From: Ailanthus altissimus
Taxonomy: Eukaryota; Streptophyta; Magnoliopsida; Sapindales; Simaroubaceae
Direction: 5' to 3'
NCBI GenBank assembly: GCA_946807835.1
Contig: OX327706.1
Span: 21,193,001-21,257,000 of the forward strand
DNA length: 64,000 nucleotides
In this document: positions 1 through 12,218 of the stretch, piece after piece
Numbering within the stretch: position 1 is the first letter of the stretch
Layout: each line of letters opens with the position of its first letter
Notes under the pieces: generated by a model
The model's input: only the letters and a program-made list of their open reading frames with translations
Told to the model about the DNA's origin: nothing
Databases searched by the model: none
Made by a program: the position numbers and the translations under genes

Positions 1-1800
1 ACAGTTCCATATTCAGCCTGAGATTAACTCTTAATCCCTAAAATGACCGGGAGTGAATTTATATCATTTTCTCTAAAAGGATAAAAAATAGAGAATTTAA
101 AATAATTCATAATTACTCCAATTAGAAGCAAAGAGAAAAATGAAACATTCCTCTTTTTTTTTTTTCTTTTTCTTTCTTTCTTTTCTTATTTCTCTTCTCT
201 TTCTCTCTAAGCCGAATGGCCTTCTTCTCTTACTTCTCTTTTGCTTTATATATATATATATAATATAATAAAAATATAATATAATATATATAATATAATA
301 TAACATAATATAATAAAAATAATATATAATAATATATATTATATAATATAAAATGGAGAGAAAGAGAATGGTTATTTAACAATTAAATAATTATAGTGAG
401 TTATAACTATTTTGCCCCTCATAAATAGTTATTAAGTTTACCCCCTAGTGGGTCCCATTAAATTCTACACTTGGATAAACTCAACTGAAGGTCTACAATA
501 CGCTACGTGCCCTTATACAATTAATAAATAATAATTATTAACTAATTGTTATATTTAACACTTAAATACAGATACGCACGTATTCCCGTAGAATCGTTGA
601 ATATTATTGGATTAAACAATTTAATCCGGCACGCTGCCCCAGTGCACAACGAGTACACTCTATATCGCGGGACTCCCTAAGTCCTACGCCTGATTCATCA
701 AATGGAACTATTCCATGAGTCCATGAGCAATGCCCCACGCACACATCACGGATATACAAATTAGCGCGTTGAACTATACAAGCTAAGGTTACAACGCATA
801 CGTATAGTCCTTCCGTCATGATATCCAGGATGTGCGGGGATATAGATTATCACGGTCAAATTCCCATGTACTCATTCATGTTTTATCTCCAGACTTGTAT
901 CTCAATGAATAATATGCGCAGAATCGCTAAATATATTGTTCCACCCTGACGGAACTCTTTCCCGGGATGATTGCTTGTGGCCACAAGACTTTCTGAGATA
1001 TAGTCTCGAAGCATCTAGATATCAAACTCCATATGGGAGCTGACGGATCTCATTTTTGTACGCACCGGGCTCCATAAGCATCGGACCATACCCAGCGACA
1101 CCCAGTGGTCACACCATGAAAGGTCTGTGACATGTATGGAACCAAAGTATGGTGGATCACTTACAAGCCCATCGTGGTACTCAGGTCAAAGGACCACGTA
1201 TACTACTCAACTCGAGAGGACCCTCCGTTGACGGCTTACATTGAATGTCTATCGGAGGTCCTCGTGAGTCTGTCCTATATCTAGTCCTAACTGGATACCC
1301 ATATGTTAATACGAGCTCCAAGCTTATGGTCGGTTATGAATGACCATCTATACCCGACAGATACGACATATGCTGATCTATATATAAAGGTATCCACCGA
1401 TAGACTCGCATTGGTAGAAATAGATCATGGACTATTATTCGAGAACATACTTGTGCAACTTATATTTTCTGGCACCCGATTGCAACTCTTGTAACTATGC
1501 AGTTACTAGTCTATGTCTCATTACAGACAAGGCTCCAACTCTTGGATCTGCTGAGTATTATAACCAGCTAACACTTAGTTGTGTTAACATTTAACAATTA
1601 TATGTCTCAGGGTGGCTAATTATGAGCTCTTATCTAAACTCTTTAGATTTGATCCGAACTCCTTTAGATCTACCATATCTGTAATGTTACATGTATAATA
1701 CCATATAATTTAGTATTAACGATTTAATGAGAATGTACACTTATATAAATACACAAGTATATGTACATTTATGGATGACATGTAAGCACTGACCTTAACA
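1..1800 (-). mobile_element. LTR-retrotransposon remnant, LTR-like, non-coding
   Basis: No convincing coding frame exists here. Read on the minus strand, the stretch begins at 1800 with TGTTAAGG, a typical LTR start, and runs toward the window edge. About 400 bases (roughly 1400-1800) are recognisably similar, in opposite orientation, to 37468-37960; shared pieces include gacatgtaag/gacacgtaag near the end and tagactcgcat further in. The part from about 480 to 1700 is richer in G+C than the AT-rich DNA on both sides, which suits an inserted LTR. The left boundary may be outside the window. The block 240-350 is a TA-rich low-complexity run. Family (copia or gypsy) is not determinable by eye. 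Confidence 0.5.
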
Positions 1801-4800
1801 CTTCGAAGAGAAGGTGTTGGGAAAATTCTTTCCCTTTTTCAAAAGGTTGAAAAAAGTTTTATAAGCTAGAGACAAGTAGCTTCCCATCTTGATACCTCTA
1901 AAGGTATGGGAAAATACCCATTTCTCATAATTTAGCTCATATTTATAAGTAATGCTGATAGTTAAATTCTTGTAGGACTATGGTAAGTTGTCTCATTTTT
2001 TATCCAAAACACATTCTAAGATTATAAAATGATTTATTTTAAGAAATTCAGAATTTTAAGGATTTCAAAATTAAAGTTAATCCAAGTCTTCAGGATGACA
2101 TGTTGATTTTAGTTTTGGTTATTGATTAGTAACAAATAAGTTTAAACAAGATTTCAAGCTTGCTCAGGAAAGATAAGTGCTTGGTTTTATTCAGAGTGCT
2201 TAGATGACCTTGTTTATCCAATACTAATTACTGAAGATACCTGGCTTAATGCTGAAGTCTTGAGGTTTGAGTTTGGTTATGCCATGAGATCACCTTATAT
2301 AATTCTTAGCCTTAAGAGGTAATGGGTCATAACTTATTATAATACTCCTCATGATGAGCCTGGTTATGGCTGAGGAGCTTATGGGTTGAATCGAGCTCTT
2401 AAAAAAATGGGTATTAGATTAAAATTTCAAGGAGAACATAGGTTCTTCAATTTTTAGTATTAACTTGTTAATATTAAAAATTTTATTGGATTTTCTTTTG
2501 AGCTTAGGCGGATTTGCTTCAACGGAAGGTTCTCCAGTTGACGGTTCCCCAGTCACAACAGGAGGCATGAGCACGGAGAAAATATTTTTTTAGCATAAAA
2601 ATACTTTTTTTAGCTTTAAACGTCAAGTCTTCGATGGTAACACTTCTGATGTATGTCCCATAAGCCCATATGACATAGGCCCTTACATAGTTACAAATCT
2701 ACCATTAATGAAGATTCGACTTTTAAAGTTGGCACCAGAAAGTTTTCATTTAATTTTAGGTTAGTGTTTGAGAAACATGTGCTGACAGACAGTTAAGGGA
2801 TAAGTTATGCCCCTTCATATTGCCAATAACGTAATGAATTTCAAACTACTTATGCCAATCAAGCAATTGAGAAATAAAACTTGAAAGGTTATGCTAGTTG
2901 AAACTTATGAGAGTATATTATCCCTCAAATTTAGAACCAACGATTATAATGAGATTGATGGCTCTTTATAAATAAAAGAAATATCTCTATTTATTCATTT
3001 TTACTCTATTCGAAAAATTAAAGAGAGAGAGAGACTAATGCAATTTTTTAAGAGAGGGAAATACTGCATCATCAAATTTCTTTTATTTTTCATAAAAAAA
3101 TATTTGAATAAGTAGGCAATGATCTCATTTTCTTGTTATTTTTAATAATATTGATTATATTGCTTTTCAATATTTAAGTGTTTTTTCTACATTGAACAAG
3201 TTTTTCTAGGTTTATTTTCTTTAAAATTTGAATGTTCTACTTGAGTAGTTAGCTCGAGTAATTGATCAAAATAATTAGCCAGATAGGTTATGTATTTCTC
3301 TTTGTTGTAGGTGTTAAACTATATTTTTTTGTTGAGGACTCTTATAATATATCTAGTCATGAGCTCAATGGTAATGGTAGGGACTCAACTATCAAGAGTA
3401 GCTCAGTTTGATAAATAGACAATTCAAATGTTTGAGAGGTCCGAGAACTCTGTCTAGTTGTTAGGAGGCCATCTCGAAAAGGGGATGCCATAAAACTATT
3501 AGAGGTTCCCAATGACTCTAAAAGGAATCTTAGTAATGTAGTAACAAGTATGGCTCCACAGAGGTAGGATCGGAGTCCAGGTCAATCTAGTGGCTTAAAA
3601 AAAAGAAGAAGAATTAAAAAAAATCCCATTTTATAGCATGACTTGGAGATTCATTTTGAGTAAGACTACGCTACATACCATCCTTTACATGTGCAAAAAA
3701 AACACCTTGTCACTGTAAGAAAACATTTGGGATACCGACCACCGTTACTTTTAAGGTCCTCCAGCAAAATGAGTATGCGAGCTCTCCATTTGTTAAGAAA
3801 ATGACCTGTAATCTCACTTTTTTTTAAAAAGAAAAATTTGGATTCAAGTTATCTCTTTCAATTAACAATATAAGAATAATAACTAGTAAATCTAATTAAG
3901 ATTTTTGATGATAATATTTGGTTTTTCTCTATTTAAGATTGAAATTTTTTTAAAATGGCCTCTATTTACTATTTTAATGCATTATTTTTTTCCACAAATA
4001 AATTTTTTAATTTTTTATAATCAATTAACATAAAATTGGATAATTTTATCCTTAAATCATATTTTCCTTCACTCCATTGTAATTTTACACCCAAAAAACA
4101 CTCTAAAAATTTTCAAGCAAGTGAGGAAGTAGATTAATTATTTGGATACTCGCATTTTGAAATTTGGTAGGTAAAAAGACTAGTTGTGGAGTGAAAAATC
4201 TAAAAATAGTTACTGTAAATTTTTAATTTTGGAGTGCATTTTTGTGTTTTTGTTAATAATTAGTTTAAATGGTTAAATTTAAAATGAAATGAGCGAGAAA
4301 ATGGTCGAAAATGGGTGAAAATAGGATAGAAATTTTGTTCTAAGTCATTTTGGGGCTGAAAACAACTGTTTGGGGTTGCCAATCGTGCACAATTCATGCA
4401 CCACCAGCAAACGTTGTGCCAATTTTTTTTTAATTTTTGTATTAGATTTATTTATTTATTATTTTTATACTAATTTGACACTATTTTCATTTGTTTTTAA
4501 TTAATATACTTATTTTAAATATATATAAAATATTTTATTTTTTAAAATTATTGTATAATATATTTTTAATTTCAAAAATTTATTAAGTATTTAATATCGA
4601 TTTGTTAAAAATTTATCATACACTTAATTAAATATTTAAAAAAAAGTGTGCTTTTTTAGAGTTTTGAGTGCTCTTTTTTTTTTTTCGAGAATTGTTTTAA
4701 TTTAAACATAATATAATTGATGGGTAAAAATATTTAAAAATTTATCTTTTAATTAGAAAATTTTAAAAATTTCATACATGCCTAAAAGAATTAATACATT

Positions 4801-5158
4801 AAAGGTCATTTTCAAAAAAATTTCTTTAAATTTTAACGCATAAAAATAAAAATAAAAAAAGAAAGTTGCAGATGGTTGGGACTTGGGAATTAGCCCTATC
4901 CGGTCTATTCGAAGTTTCGAACTGGTCAATGACATTTGACAGAAACTTAAAAACCCATTTGGCGGAGCCGAATCAAATCAAAGGCGCTCCTTCTCCCATC
5001 CCATACGCCTCTCTGCACAAACAGTATAACATATACAAGCAGCCAATTATAGTTTTGTTTTTTTTAAAAAAAAAAAACTTAACGAACACCCTCACGCACG
5101 AATTTAATTTTCTTTTTCTGGTGAAAAAAAAAGAAAAATCCACAACCAGTGGGCCCCA
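1801..5158. other. AT-rich intergenic region upstream of RER1
   Basis: No gene is supported. Open frames here are short and have AT-biased codon content. A possible CACTA-transposon terminus occurs at 3711 (cactgtaagaaaac), without a recognisable partner end. The last 200 bases before 5159 should hold the promoter and 5' leader of the RER1 gene, but no clear TATA box was identified. Confidence 0.5.
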
Positions 5159-6609
5159 ATGGAAACCGTACGGTCCGCTAGTGCCGTAACCACCGACGAT
5201 ATCTCCTCCTCCTCATCATCAGCGTCTCCGACGGCAGCAATCACGCGGTGGAGATACAATGTGTCACGGGGGTACCAGCACTTGCTGGACAAGACGGTCC
5301 CACACGTTCTCTACCGTTGGCTGGCCTGCTTGGCCGTGGTCTCGATCTACGCCCTACGCGTATACGTCGTGCAAGGGTTTTACATCATCACGTACGGTCT
5401 CGGCATCTATATGCTGAATCTCTTGATGGGATTTCTCTCGCCGCAGATCGACCCCGAGTTCGGCGACTGGCCCACTCTCCCCACCAGCCAATCCGACGAG
5501 TTCCGGCCTTTCGTTCGCCGCCTCCCTGAGTTCAAGTTCTGGTATTTATTTATTTTTCCAATAATTTTTTCTTGTTTTTGATTGGATTAAGCAAATGAAA
5601 TGGCAAAATTGGGATGCATTTATTGAACAAGAGGCGTGGTTATGAACTGGGATTTATGATGGATTGGACATTCGGTGATTATTTCATGACTATAGTGAAA
5701 ATTTTGAGGAATTGTGTAGATACTAATTTGGGTATTTTGTTTGTGAACTGAAATAATTTTTAGAATCCAGGATATGAAGTGGAGTTAGTTTCATTTCTTT
5801 GTTTCCAAAGTTTTGAGTAGAAACGATGAAATGCAATTAGATATTAGCTTGTTGAGGTTATAAATTATTATGCATTACTTCGATCCAAGACTGGCAATTA
5901 GAGATGGCCGTGTCACACCACAGAGCAATTTGAGTGTCTTTCCTTCCATTCCACTCATATGGTGAGAAGCAAATGGAGTTTATTATGTCAATGTTGGACA
6001 TCTTGTGTAACATTTTATCTTATATCTTCATTGACCTAAAACGGTTTTTACTATAATCCTGTTTTTGGGAATCCAAGCTTTTAGAGTATTCTTTTTATAC
6101 ATATATTTTGCTTATAGGTTGATGGAAGTATTCCTTCATTCTTAGTTTTTATGTTTTTCTAATGTGGGAAAATTATTCCATTTAAAAACTGTTTTGTGCC
6201 AGTTATTAACCGGTCAATAACATTATTGAAGTTGCTATGTTTTTCTCCTTGAAGGTACTGTATCACCAGGTCCTTCTGCATTGGTTTCGTGATGACATTC
6301 TTCAGCGTGTTTGATGTACCTGTGTTTTGGCCTATACTCCTTTTCTACTGGGTAATGCTATTCACTCTAACCATGAGGAGACAGATTATGCACATGATCA
6401 AGTATAAATATGTTCCTTTCTCTTTTGGAAAACAGGTAGCTTAAATTTATCCTTCATTCTGATTCAAGCTAGCACTTTTTTATGTTTCATGGTCTATTTA
6501 TTGCTGATATTCTCACTGTGAATTCAACCTTGTTTGTCTTTTCCTTTTACAGCGTTATGATGGAAAGCAGACATCTTCAGTTGACGCAAGAACCCTTCCT
6601 AAGGATTGA
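5159..6609 (+). CDS. RER1: RER1-like Golgi-to-ER retrieval receptor, 3 exons
   Basis: Exons are 5159-5541, 6255-6435 and 6553-6609, joined by GT-AG introns, giving 206 residues. RER1 proteins cycle between cis-Golgi and ER and return escaped ER membrane proteins in COPI vesicles. The protein has a short Ser-rich N-terminus, the typical opening around residues 27-50 ([16 protein letters not shown]), and about four hydrophobic segments. Features seen are [15 protein letters not shown] after the second segment, [15 protein letters not shown] leading into exon 2, and the lysine/arginine-rich tail after the last segment ([20 protein letters not shown]). Length fits the family (about 190-215). The Trp codon tg|g is split by intron 1. 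The start was chosen because the ATG precedes the conserved N-terminus without other in-frame candidates. Confidence 0.93.
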
Positions 6610-7431
6610 GGTTATCAGCTAGAGGGAAACTATGTATGCTCCTCTTAAAATTAACACATGTGGAGGTGGCCTAAATTTGTAGTTGACAAAAGAGGCACTC
6701 TAAGGATGTGGTGGTAGTAACGGTCGTCTGGAGAACTAGTTTGGCACTGGGTTTTGTTCTCTCCCGAGATTCTTACTGAGCAAGCATTTTTGTGCCCTGG
6801 TAGAAAATTTGGGTAGGGAATTAAAGTGGTCGCTGATGTTTTCCTTTTCCTTTTTCCTTTCCCATAAAAGATCCTTTTGTATAGTAGGGACGGTGTTACA
6901 TTTGCTGTTGCTTAGAAGTTGATCCACTAACTTTGTGTTCTGTTAAGGAAAATGGTAATCAAAATTAATGATTGAATTGCATTAAAATTTAGTTTTGAAT
7001 TGTACTTCTTCCTGGCTCGGCGGAAACTGTCATTTTTTGCCACCAAAGTTCTTCTTTTAGCTATCGGTCATTTTTTTGGCCCCTTCAAAGAGGATTGCTA
7101 GTTATTAGCCATCCTGTTGATCTATGGGAAGTGGTAAGTTTTATACGATCATTAAGAAGCTGTGACAAAATAGTTTTGATACTTAGCCATGTGTGGCAGG
7201 GCCAGACTGTACTTATCTAGTTTGTTTACTTCGGACAGAGTACTTTTGTCTTTAATCTTGGATTAGTAGGAAGCATAACTGACGAGGTTGTAGGCTACAA
7301 CTTGTAGCTCATTACTTCTATATGCTCGTGTCTTGGTCTGCAAGGGGAACAAGATGACTAAATACTGCCTTTGATTTAAAAAAATGGTTTGAGGTGATTT
7401 TACTTAAGAGTTTGGTTGGTTTGGTGAAAAG
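6610..7431. other. 3' flank of RER1, no gene seen
   Basis: This probably contains the RER1 3' UTR. No coding frame, RNA gene or clear repeat was recognised before the LTR that begins near 7432. Confidence 0.4.
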
Positions 7432-7629
7432 TGTTATATATACGTGTAAAGAGGTAGAGAGAAAGAAATTTTTTTGTGTGTATTGATAATGAAAAAATAT
7501 AATATAATATTATATAGATAAAATTAGTATTTTTATTTAGAAGATTAATTAATTTTAATTATAAAGTTATCGATCTATTTTTTATTTTATGATATTAATA
7601 ATATATATAATATTATATATATTTCAACA
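7432..7629 (-). repeat. Left (3') LTR of E1
   Basis: The stretch agaggtagagagaaagaaat at 7450-7469 is matched closely in the right LTR from about 11982. Both share the following AT-rich body, including ttgataat, attttttattttat and aattaattttaattataaa. On the minus strand the LTR begins TGTTGAAA at 7629. The left edge is uncertain by about 10 bases. Confidence 0.7.
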
Positions 7630-7927
7630 TTTTTCTTTAAATTGGAGCATATAAATTATATGCGTTAAATTTGTTATAAATAAAATTAATTCGAAGACCA
7701 CTGAGAGATTTAGTAATGATATCTACTAGTTGGTCGTTTGTGCAAATATGACTTGTGAAAATATAACCAAACAAAATTTTCTCTCGAATAAAGGGATAAT
7801 CAATCTCTATATACTTAGTCATTTTATGAAATACCGGGTTGGATGAAATGTGAATTGTAGTTTGATTATACAAAGTAACTTCATTTGTGATATGTCTGTA
7901 AATTTTAATTCTTTGATCAACTGTTTC

Positions 7928-8129
7928 TGTAATGACCTAAATTTCACATTGGGCAGACATCTCCAAAGTGAAGGCCTTACAAGGAGAAATTCCTTCTACC
8001 TTTGTGAGGCGCCTTTTGGGGATGGTGATTCGTTCTGCCCATAAAGGATAAAACCGTGAGGGAGAAGGACACGTGCGTGAATTCCAAAGCGGACAATATC
8101 TTGCACAGGGATTCGGGTGGACTCTTTCA
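7928..8129 (+). repeat. Left LTR of TRIM
   Basis: This is a 202-base repeat that starts TG and ends CA, with a 5-base target duplication to its left. Confidence 0.88.
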
Positions 8130-8176
8130 TTTGGTATCAGAGTCGAAGACGGCTTTATTTCGATGGTGGTGGGTAT

Positions 8177-8378
8177 TGTAACGACCCAAATCCCACATCG
8201 GCCAGATTTGTCCAAAGTGAAGGCCTTATAAGGAGAAATTTTTCCTACCATTATGAGGCGTCTTTTGGGGATGGTGATTCGTTCAGCCCATAAATGACAA
8301 AACTGTGAGGGGGAAGGACGTGTGCGTGAACCCCATAGCGGACAATACCTTGCACAGGGATTCGGGTCGGCTATTTTA
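8177..8378 (+). repeat. Right LTR of TRIM
   Basis: This is a 202-base copy that starts tgtaacgaccc and ends ctatttta, where the first LTR ends ctctttca. It is directly followed by the target duplication gtttc. Confidence 0.88.
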
Positions 8379-11300
8379 GTTTCAACCATATAAGCTCACA
8401 TGTTCCTAAAGCCGTGACTTGATATTCTGCTTTTGCGGTTGACCTGGCAATAACTTTTTGCTTCTTACTTTTCTATGATACATGGTTTCCTCCAACAAGA
8501 ATACAATACCCAGTAGTAGAACGTTTATCTGATGGAGAACTTGTCCAATCAGCATCTGAGTATCCGACTACTTGTCCCTTATTCTCATATGGCAAACATT
8601 TTCCTGGTGCTTCATTGATATACCGTAAGATTCAGATAACTGCATCCTAATAACTATTACACAGAGACTGTAAAAACTGACTGACAATACTGACCAAAAA
8701 TTAAATATCAGGCCGTGTGATAGTGAGATAATTAAGCTTATCAACTAGTCTCCGATATCTCTCTGGGTCTGTAAGAGAGTCCCCATGTCCAGGTAGGAGT
8801 TTAATATTAGGATCCATGGAAGAGTTTACGGGTCTGCAGTTCAACATCCATGTTTCTTCCAGAATATTCAAAGCATACTTTCTCTAAGAGATAGCAATCC
8901 TAGAGCTTGGCTGAGCAACCTCTATACCAAGAAAGTATATGAGTAATTCTAAATTTTTAGTCTGAAAATAATTTTACAAGTGATTTTTCAATGGCTTAAT
9001 ACCATTCTGATCACTTCCTGTAATGACAATATCGTCAACATAGACTACCAGATATATGTTGTGTCCTTGTATTGTTTGCTTATAAAAAATTAAATGATCT
9101 GACTCATTTCGAATCATGTCAAACTCCTGGATAATATTACTGAAATAACCAAACCAAAGAAGAGGAGACTGTTTTAAACAATATAAGGAGCGGCTAAGTT
9201 TATATACCAAACCAGACTCTCATTGAGCAACAAAGTTAGGCGGTTGCTCCATATAGATTTCTTCTTGAAGTTCACCATGAAGAAATATATTTTTGATGTC
9301 GAGCTAGTGCAAAGGCCATTGGTGAATAACAGTCATAGATAAAAACAACTGAATAAACGACATTTTGGTCACTGGTGAGAAAGTCTCATAATAGTCCAGG
9401 CCATAAGTTTGAGTGTACCTCTTGGCAACCAACCTTATTTTTAACCGATTAACCTAACCATTTGGTTTAACCTTGACAGTATAAACCCATCGACAACCAA
9501 CGGTGGAGTAGTCGGGGGGTAACTTGACTAATTTTTATGTACCATTATTATGCAAAGTAGTCATTTCTTCAATCATTACTTAACACAACTCAGGATGTGA
9601 AAGAGCATCACAGAGAGTGGTAAGGACAGAGACAGAAGATAAAGTAGATATAAAGGGATAGTATGGTGAAGATAATCGATGATAACTAAGAAAATTGTAT
9701 ATAGGATGAGGGTTGCAAGTGGAGCGTATACTTTTACAAACAGCAATTGAAAATTGGTCGACAGGTGAAAAAACCTCAATAGGAGAGGAATCTAAAGCAG
9801 GAAGTGAGTTAACGAGAACCTCAAGTGCCTCAGGAGTAGTATCACTGTCAGCACCTATAGGATTAAAAGAAACAAGACTATCACGAGCCAGAGAAGGAGA
9901 ATTTCTGATAGGTGGATCATATTGTGGGACAGGGACAGGTTCAGTGTTTGACTCAAGAGGAGGAATATTATGAATAATATAAGGAACTAGAAGAGCCTCT
10001 GTGATGAACGCATTTTCTGAAGTAGAGGAAGAAAAGAAATGGGAAAACTAAAAAAAGATGACATCAACAGAAATGAAATGATGTCAAATGTTAGGAGAAT
10101 AACACTTATATCATTTTGAAGACGTAAGCAGCCAAGAAAAATACATTTGATGGACCGAGCGGATAATTTATCTTGACCAAGAGATAAGACATGGATAAAA
10201 TATATGTAGCCAAAGACACGTGGCGAAAGAAGAAATAATGGTTGAGTATGATACAGAACAGAATAAGGGACTTGATGTTGTAACACTGAGGAGGGCATTC
10301 GATTTATTAAAAAGCAAATAATAAGAACAACATCAGCCCAAAAATGGAGAAGAACATTATTATGTATAAGTAAAGTCAGAGCAGTTTCAATGAGATGTCT
10401 ATTTTTACGCTTGACAATTTTATTTTGTTGTAGAGTATAGACATAGGAAGACTGATGTAAGATGCCCCAAGAAGACATAAATTTAGTAAGAGGAGTAGAA
10501 AAATATTCACATGCATTATCACTACACAATATACGAATAATAGTAAAAAATTGTGTCTTAATTTCAGTACAGAAAGATTAAAAGATGAACATTAATTTAA
10601 AGCGATCTTTCAATAAAAGTAACCACGTGTAATGCAAATATTTATCAATAAACGTAAAAAAGTATTTAAAACCTAAAATAGAGGAAACTTGACTAGGACC
10701 CTAGACATTAGAATGAACTAATTCAAAAGGGAATGCAGCCTGATTATTGACACGCTTTGAAAATGATCCATGAGAGTGTTTTTCAAGCTGACAAAACTCA
10801 TAATTGAAAGATAATAAACTAGAGAGAGTTGGAACCATTTTTCGAAGCTTTAACAGATTTGAATGTCCCAGACGATTATGAAGAAAGGCTAGTGATTCAG
10901 TGATAGTGCATGCAACAGATGGTTGAGGAATACTCAAATGATAGAGCCCCTGTGACTTATGACCTGCGCCAATTATTTGTCCCGTAATATGATATTGTAT
11001 AAGAACAAAGTCATTAATAAAAATGATTGCACAGTTTAAAAAGCGAGTGAGTTTTTTACTAGAGATAAAATTAAAAGGACAATGCAGCATAAAAAGAATA
11101 GATTCTAAAAGTAAGAAAGGAAGAGAATGTGCTCGACCAACTGCTTGAGCAGTAGTTATGGACCTATTAGCTAAGGTGACAGATGGCAATGGCTTAAATG
11201 TAGAAGTATGAGAAAGTAATTGAAGGTTACCAGAAATATAGTCAGAGGCACCAGAATCAAGGACCCAGGGTCCTAAAGAGGACTGAGTAAGACAGGCAAC

Positions 11301-11936
11301 CGAATTATTAGTATGTGTAACGCAGACAATGGAAGAGGTAGACTACTTCGCCGTTTGGTATTTAAGGTATTCCTTATAGTTGGCACTAGTGAGAGTCATG
11401 GATAAAAGTTGCTTGTCTGTGTTAGAGCTCTTAATAATTATATTGACTTATAAATCGAAGAAGGAAGGAGAAAACAACTGACAATCAGGAGCAGCTTTTT
11501 GGCGGTAGTGGCAATTTTTCAATGACGACGACCAGGTTTTTCTCGCCGGCATCATTTGAAGACAATGGCACCGGCGGTGAGAACTCACACACTCTGGAGA
11601 AGTAGATCGACGTCCGGTGGCTGAAAGTATCTAGGCGGCGTGTGGAGGCGCATCAGGTGGTCGATGAATGTCGAGCTGCCACAAAATAGCTCGCCAGCGT
11701 GGTCTGAGGTTACTGGTGGTGGCGATGATAATTCGCGGTCGCTGGAGAGATAGATCAATGAAGGTGGTAGAAAAAGAAAAAAAAAACTTCTTAAGTTGCC
11801 GGCGCGTGCAGCGAGTCTGACGATGATCTTTTAAATTTGGCAAGTCACCGAAAATTATTACAACTGAGGGCACGATTATAAAAAAAAAAAAGCACGATGA
11901 CCCAAAAATGACAAGTGACCTTACCCAAAAAAAAAA

Positions 11937-12218
11937 GATAAATTAAAAGTCAAAAGTTGATTTTGATACTATATAAAAAAAATAGAGAGAAAGAAATTTT
12001 TTTGTGTGTATTGATAATAAAAGATAAATTAAATGTCAAAAGTTGACTCTAACTATATAAAAAAAATAGAGAGAATTTTTTTTTTTTGGTATATATTGAT
12101 AATAAAAAAATAAAATATTATATAAGTAAAATTAATATTCTTATTTAAAAAGTTAATTAATCTTAATTATAAAATTATCATTCTATTTTTTATTTTATAA
12201 TATTAATCATAAATATAC
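11937..12218 (-). repeat. Right (5') LTR of E1 with an 86-bp tandem duplication at its inner edge
   Basis: Two adjacent copies with a period of 86 bases start at 11937 and 12023 (gataaattaaaagtcaaaag and gataaattaaatgtcaaaag). Each carries a degenerate primer-site-like stretch followed by actatataaaaaaaatagagag. The rest, to about 12218, matches the left LTR. The duplication spans the LTR/primer-site junction, so the exact LTR edge is ambiguous. Confidence 0.65.

Larger units (their letters stand above)
7928..8378 (+). mobile_element. TRIM (terminal-repeat retrotransposon in miniature), complete
   Basis: Two direct repeats of 202 bases each (7928-8129 and 8177-8378) both start TGTAA and contain the shared blocks ccaaagtgaaggcctta, ggggatggtgattcgtt and tgcacagggattcgggt. 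They flank an internal region of only 47 bases. Immediately after the first repeat lies tggtatcagag (8132-8142), matching the 3' end of initiator tRNA-Met, a primer binding site. The internal end is purine-rich (atggtggtgggta). The 5-base duplication gtttc flanks the element at 7923-7927 and 8379-8383. No coding capacity, as usual for TRIMs, so mobility would depend on an autonomous LTR element. Confidence 0.92.
7637..11290 (-). pseudogene. Copia polyprotein remnant of E1 (protease, integrase, RT, RNase H)
   Basis: Recognisable pieces, from the coding 5' side: an aspartic protease motif WVLDSGASD near 11240-11285; the gag-pre-integrase segment with LGHSNLLKLRKMVP near 10830-10870; an integrase C-terminal half at 9987-10529 with HLIETALTLL and LINRMPSSVL; reverse transcriptase at 8974-9210 with LSRSLYCLKQSPLLW and the catalytic YVDDIVITG; and RNase H at about 7637-7922 and 8384-8480, containing SNPVFHKMTKYIEID. 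Frames change repeatedly and stops intervene, so no functional product is expected. The RNase H reading is cut at 7928-8378 by the nested TRIM and resumes cleanly on the other side. Confidence 0.8.
7432..12218 (-). mobile_element. Decayed Ty1/copia element E1, minus strand, carrying a nested TRIM
   Basis: Two diverged AT-rich LTRs (about 7432-7629 and 11972-12218) bracket copia-type coding remnants in the order gag-pre-integrase/protease, integrase, reverse transcriptase, RNase H, all on the minus strand. On the minus strand the left LTR starts TGTTGAAATA at 7629. A degenerate tRNA-Met-type primer site lies at 11956-11971. The coding region is full of stops and frameshifts. The RNase H part is interrupted by a separate 451-bp TRIM. 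Only about 680 bases lie between primer site and protease motif, too little for a normal gag. A target duplication was not recognised. Confidence 0.8.

Noticed and set aside
240..350. TA-rich run, considered as a matrix attachment or origin-like site
   Set aside because: It is plain low-complexity sequence with no supporting motif.
1303..1494. 63-codon plus-strand frame
   Set aside because: It lies in an LTR remnant and shows no recognisable motif.
7937..8389. 150-codon minus-strand frame with two similar halves
   Set aside because: It is the translation of the two TRIM LTRs; the internal repeat simply reflects the LTR duplication.
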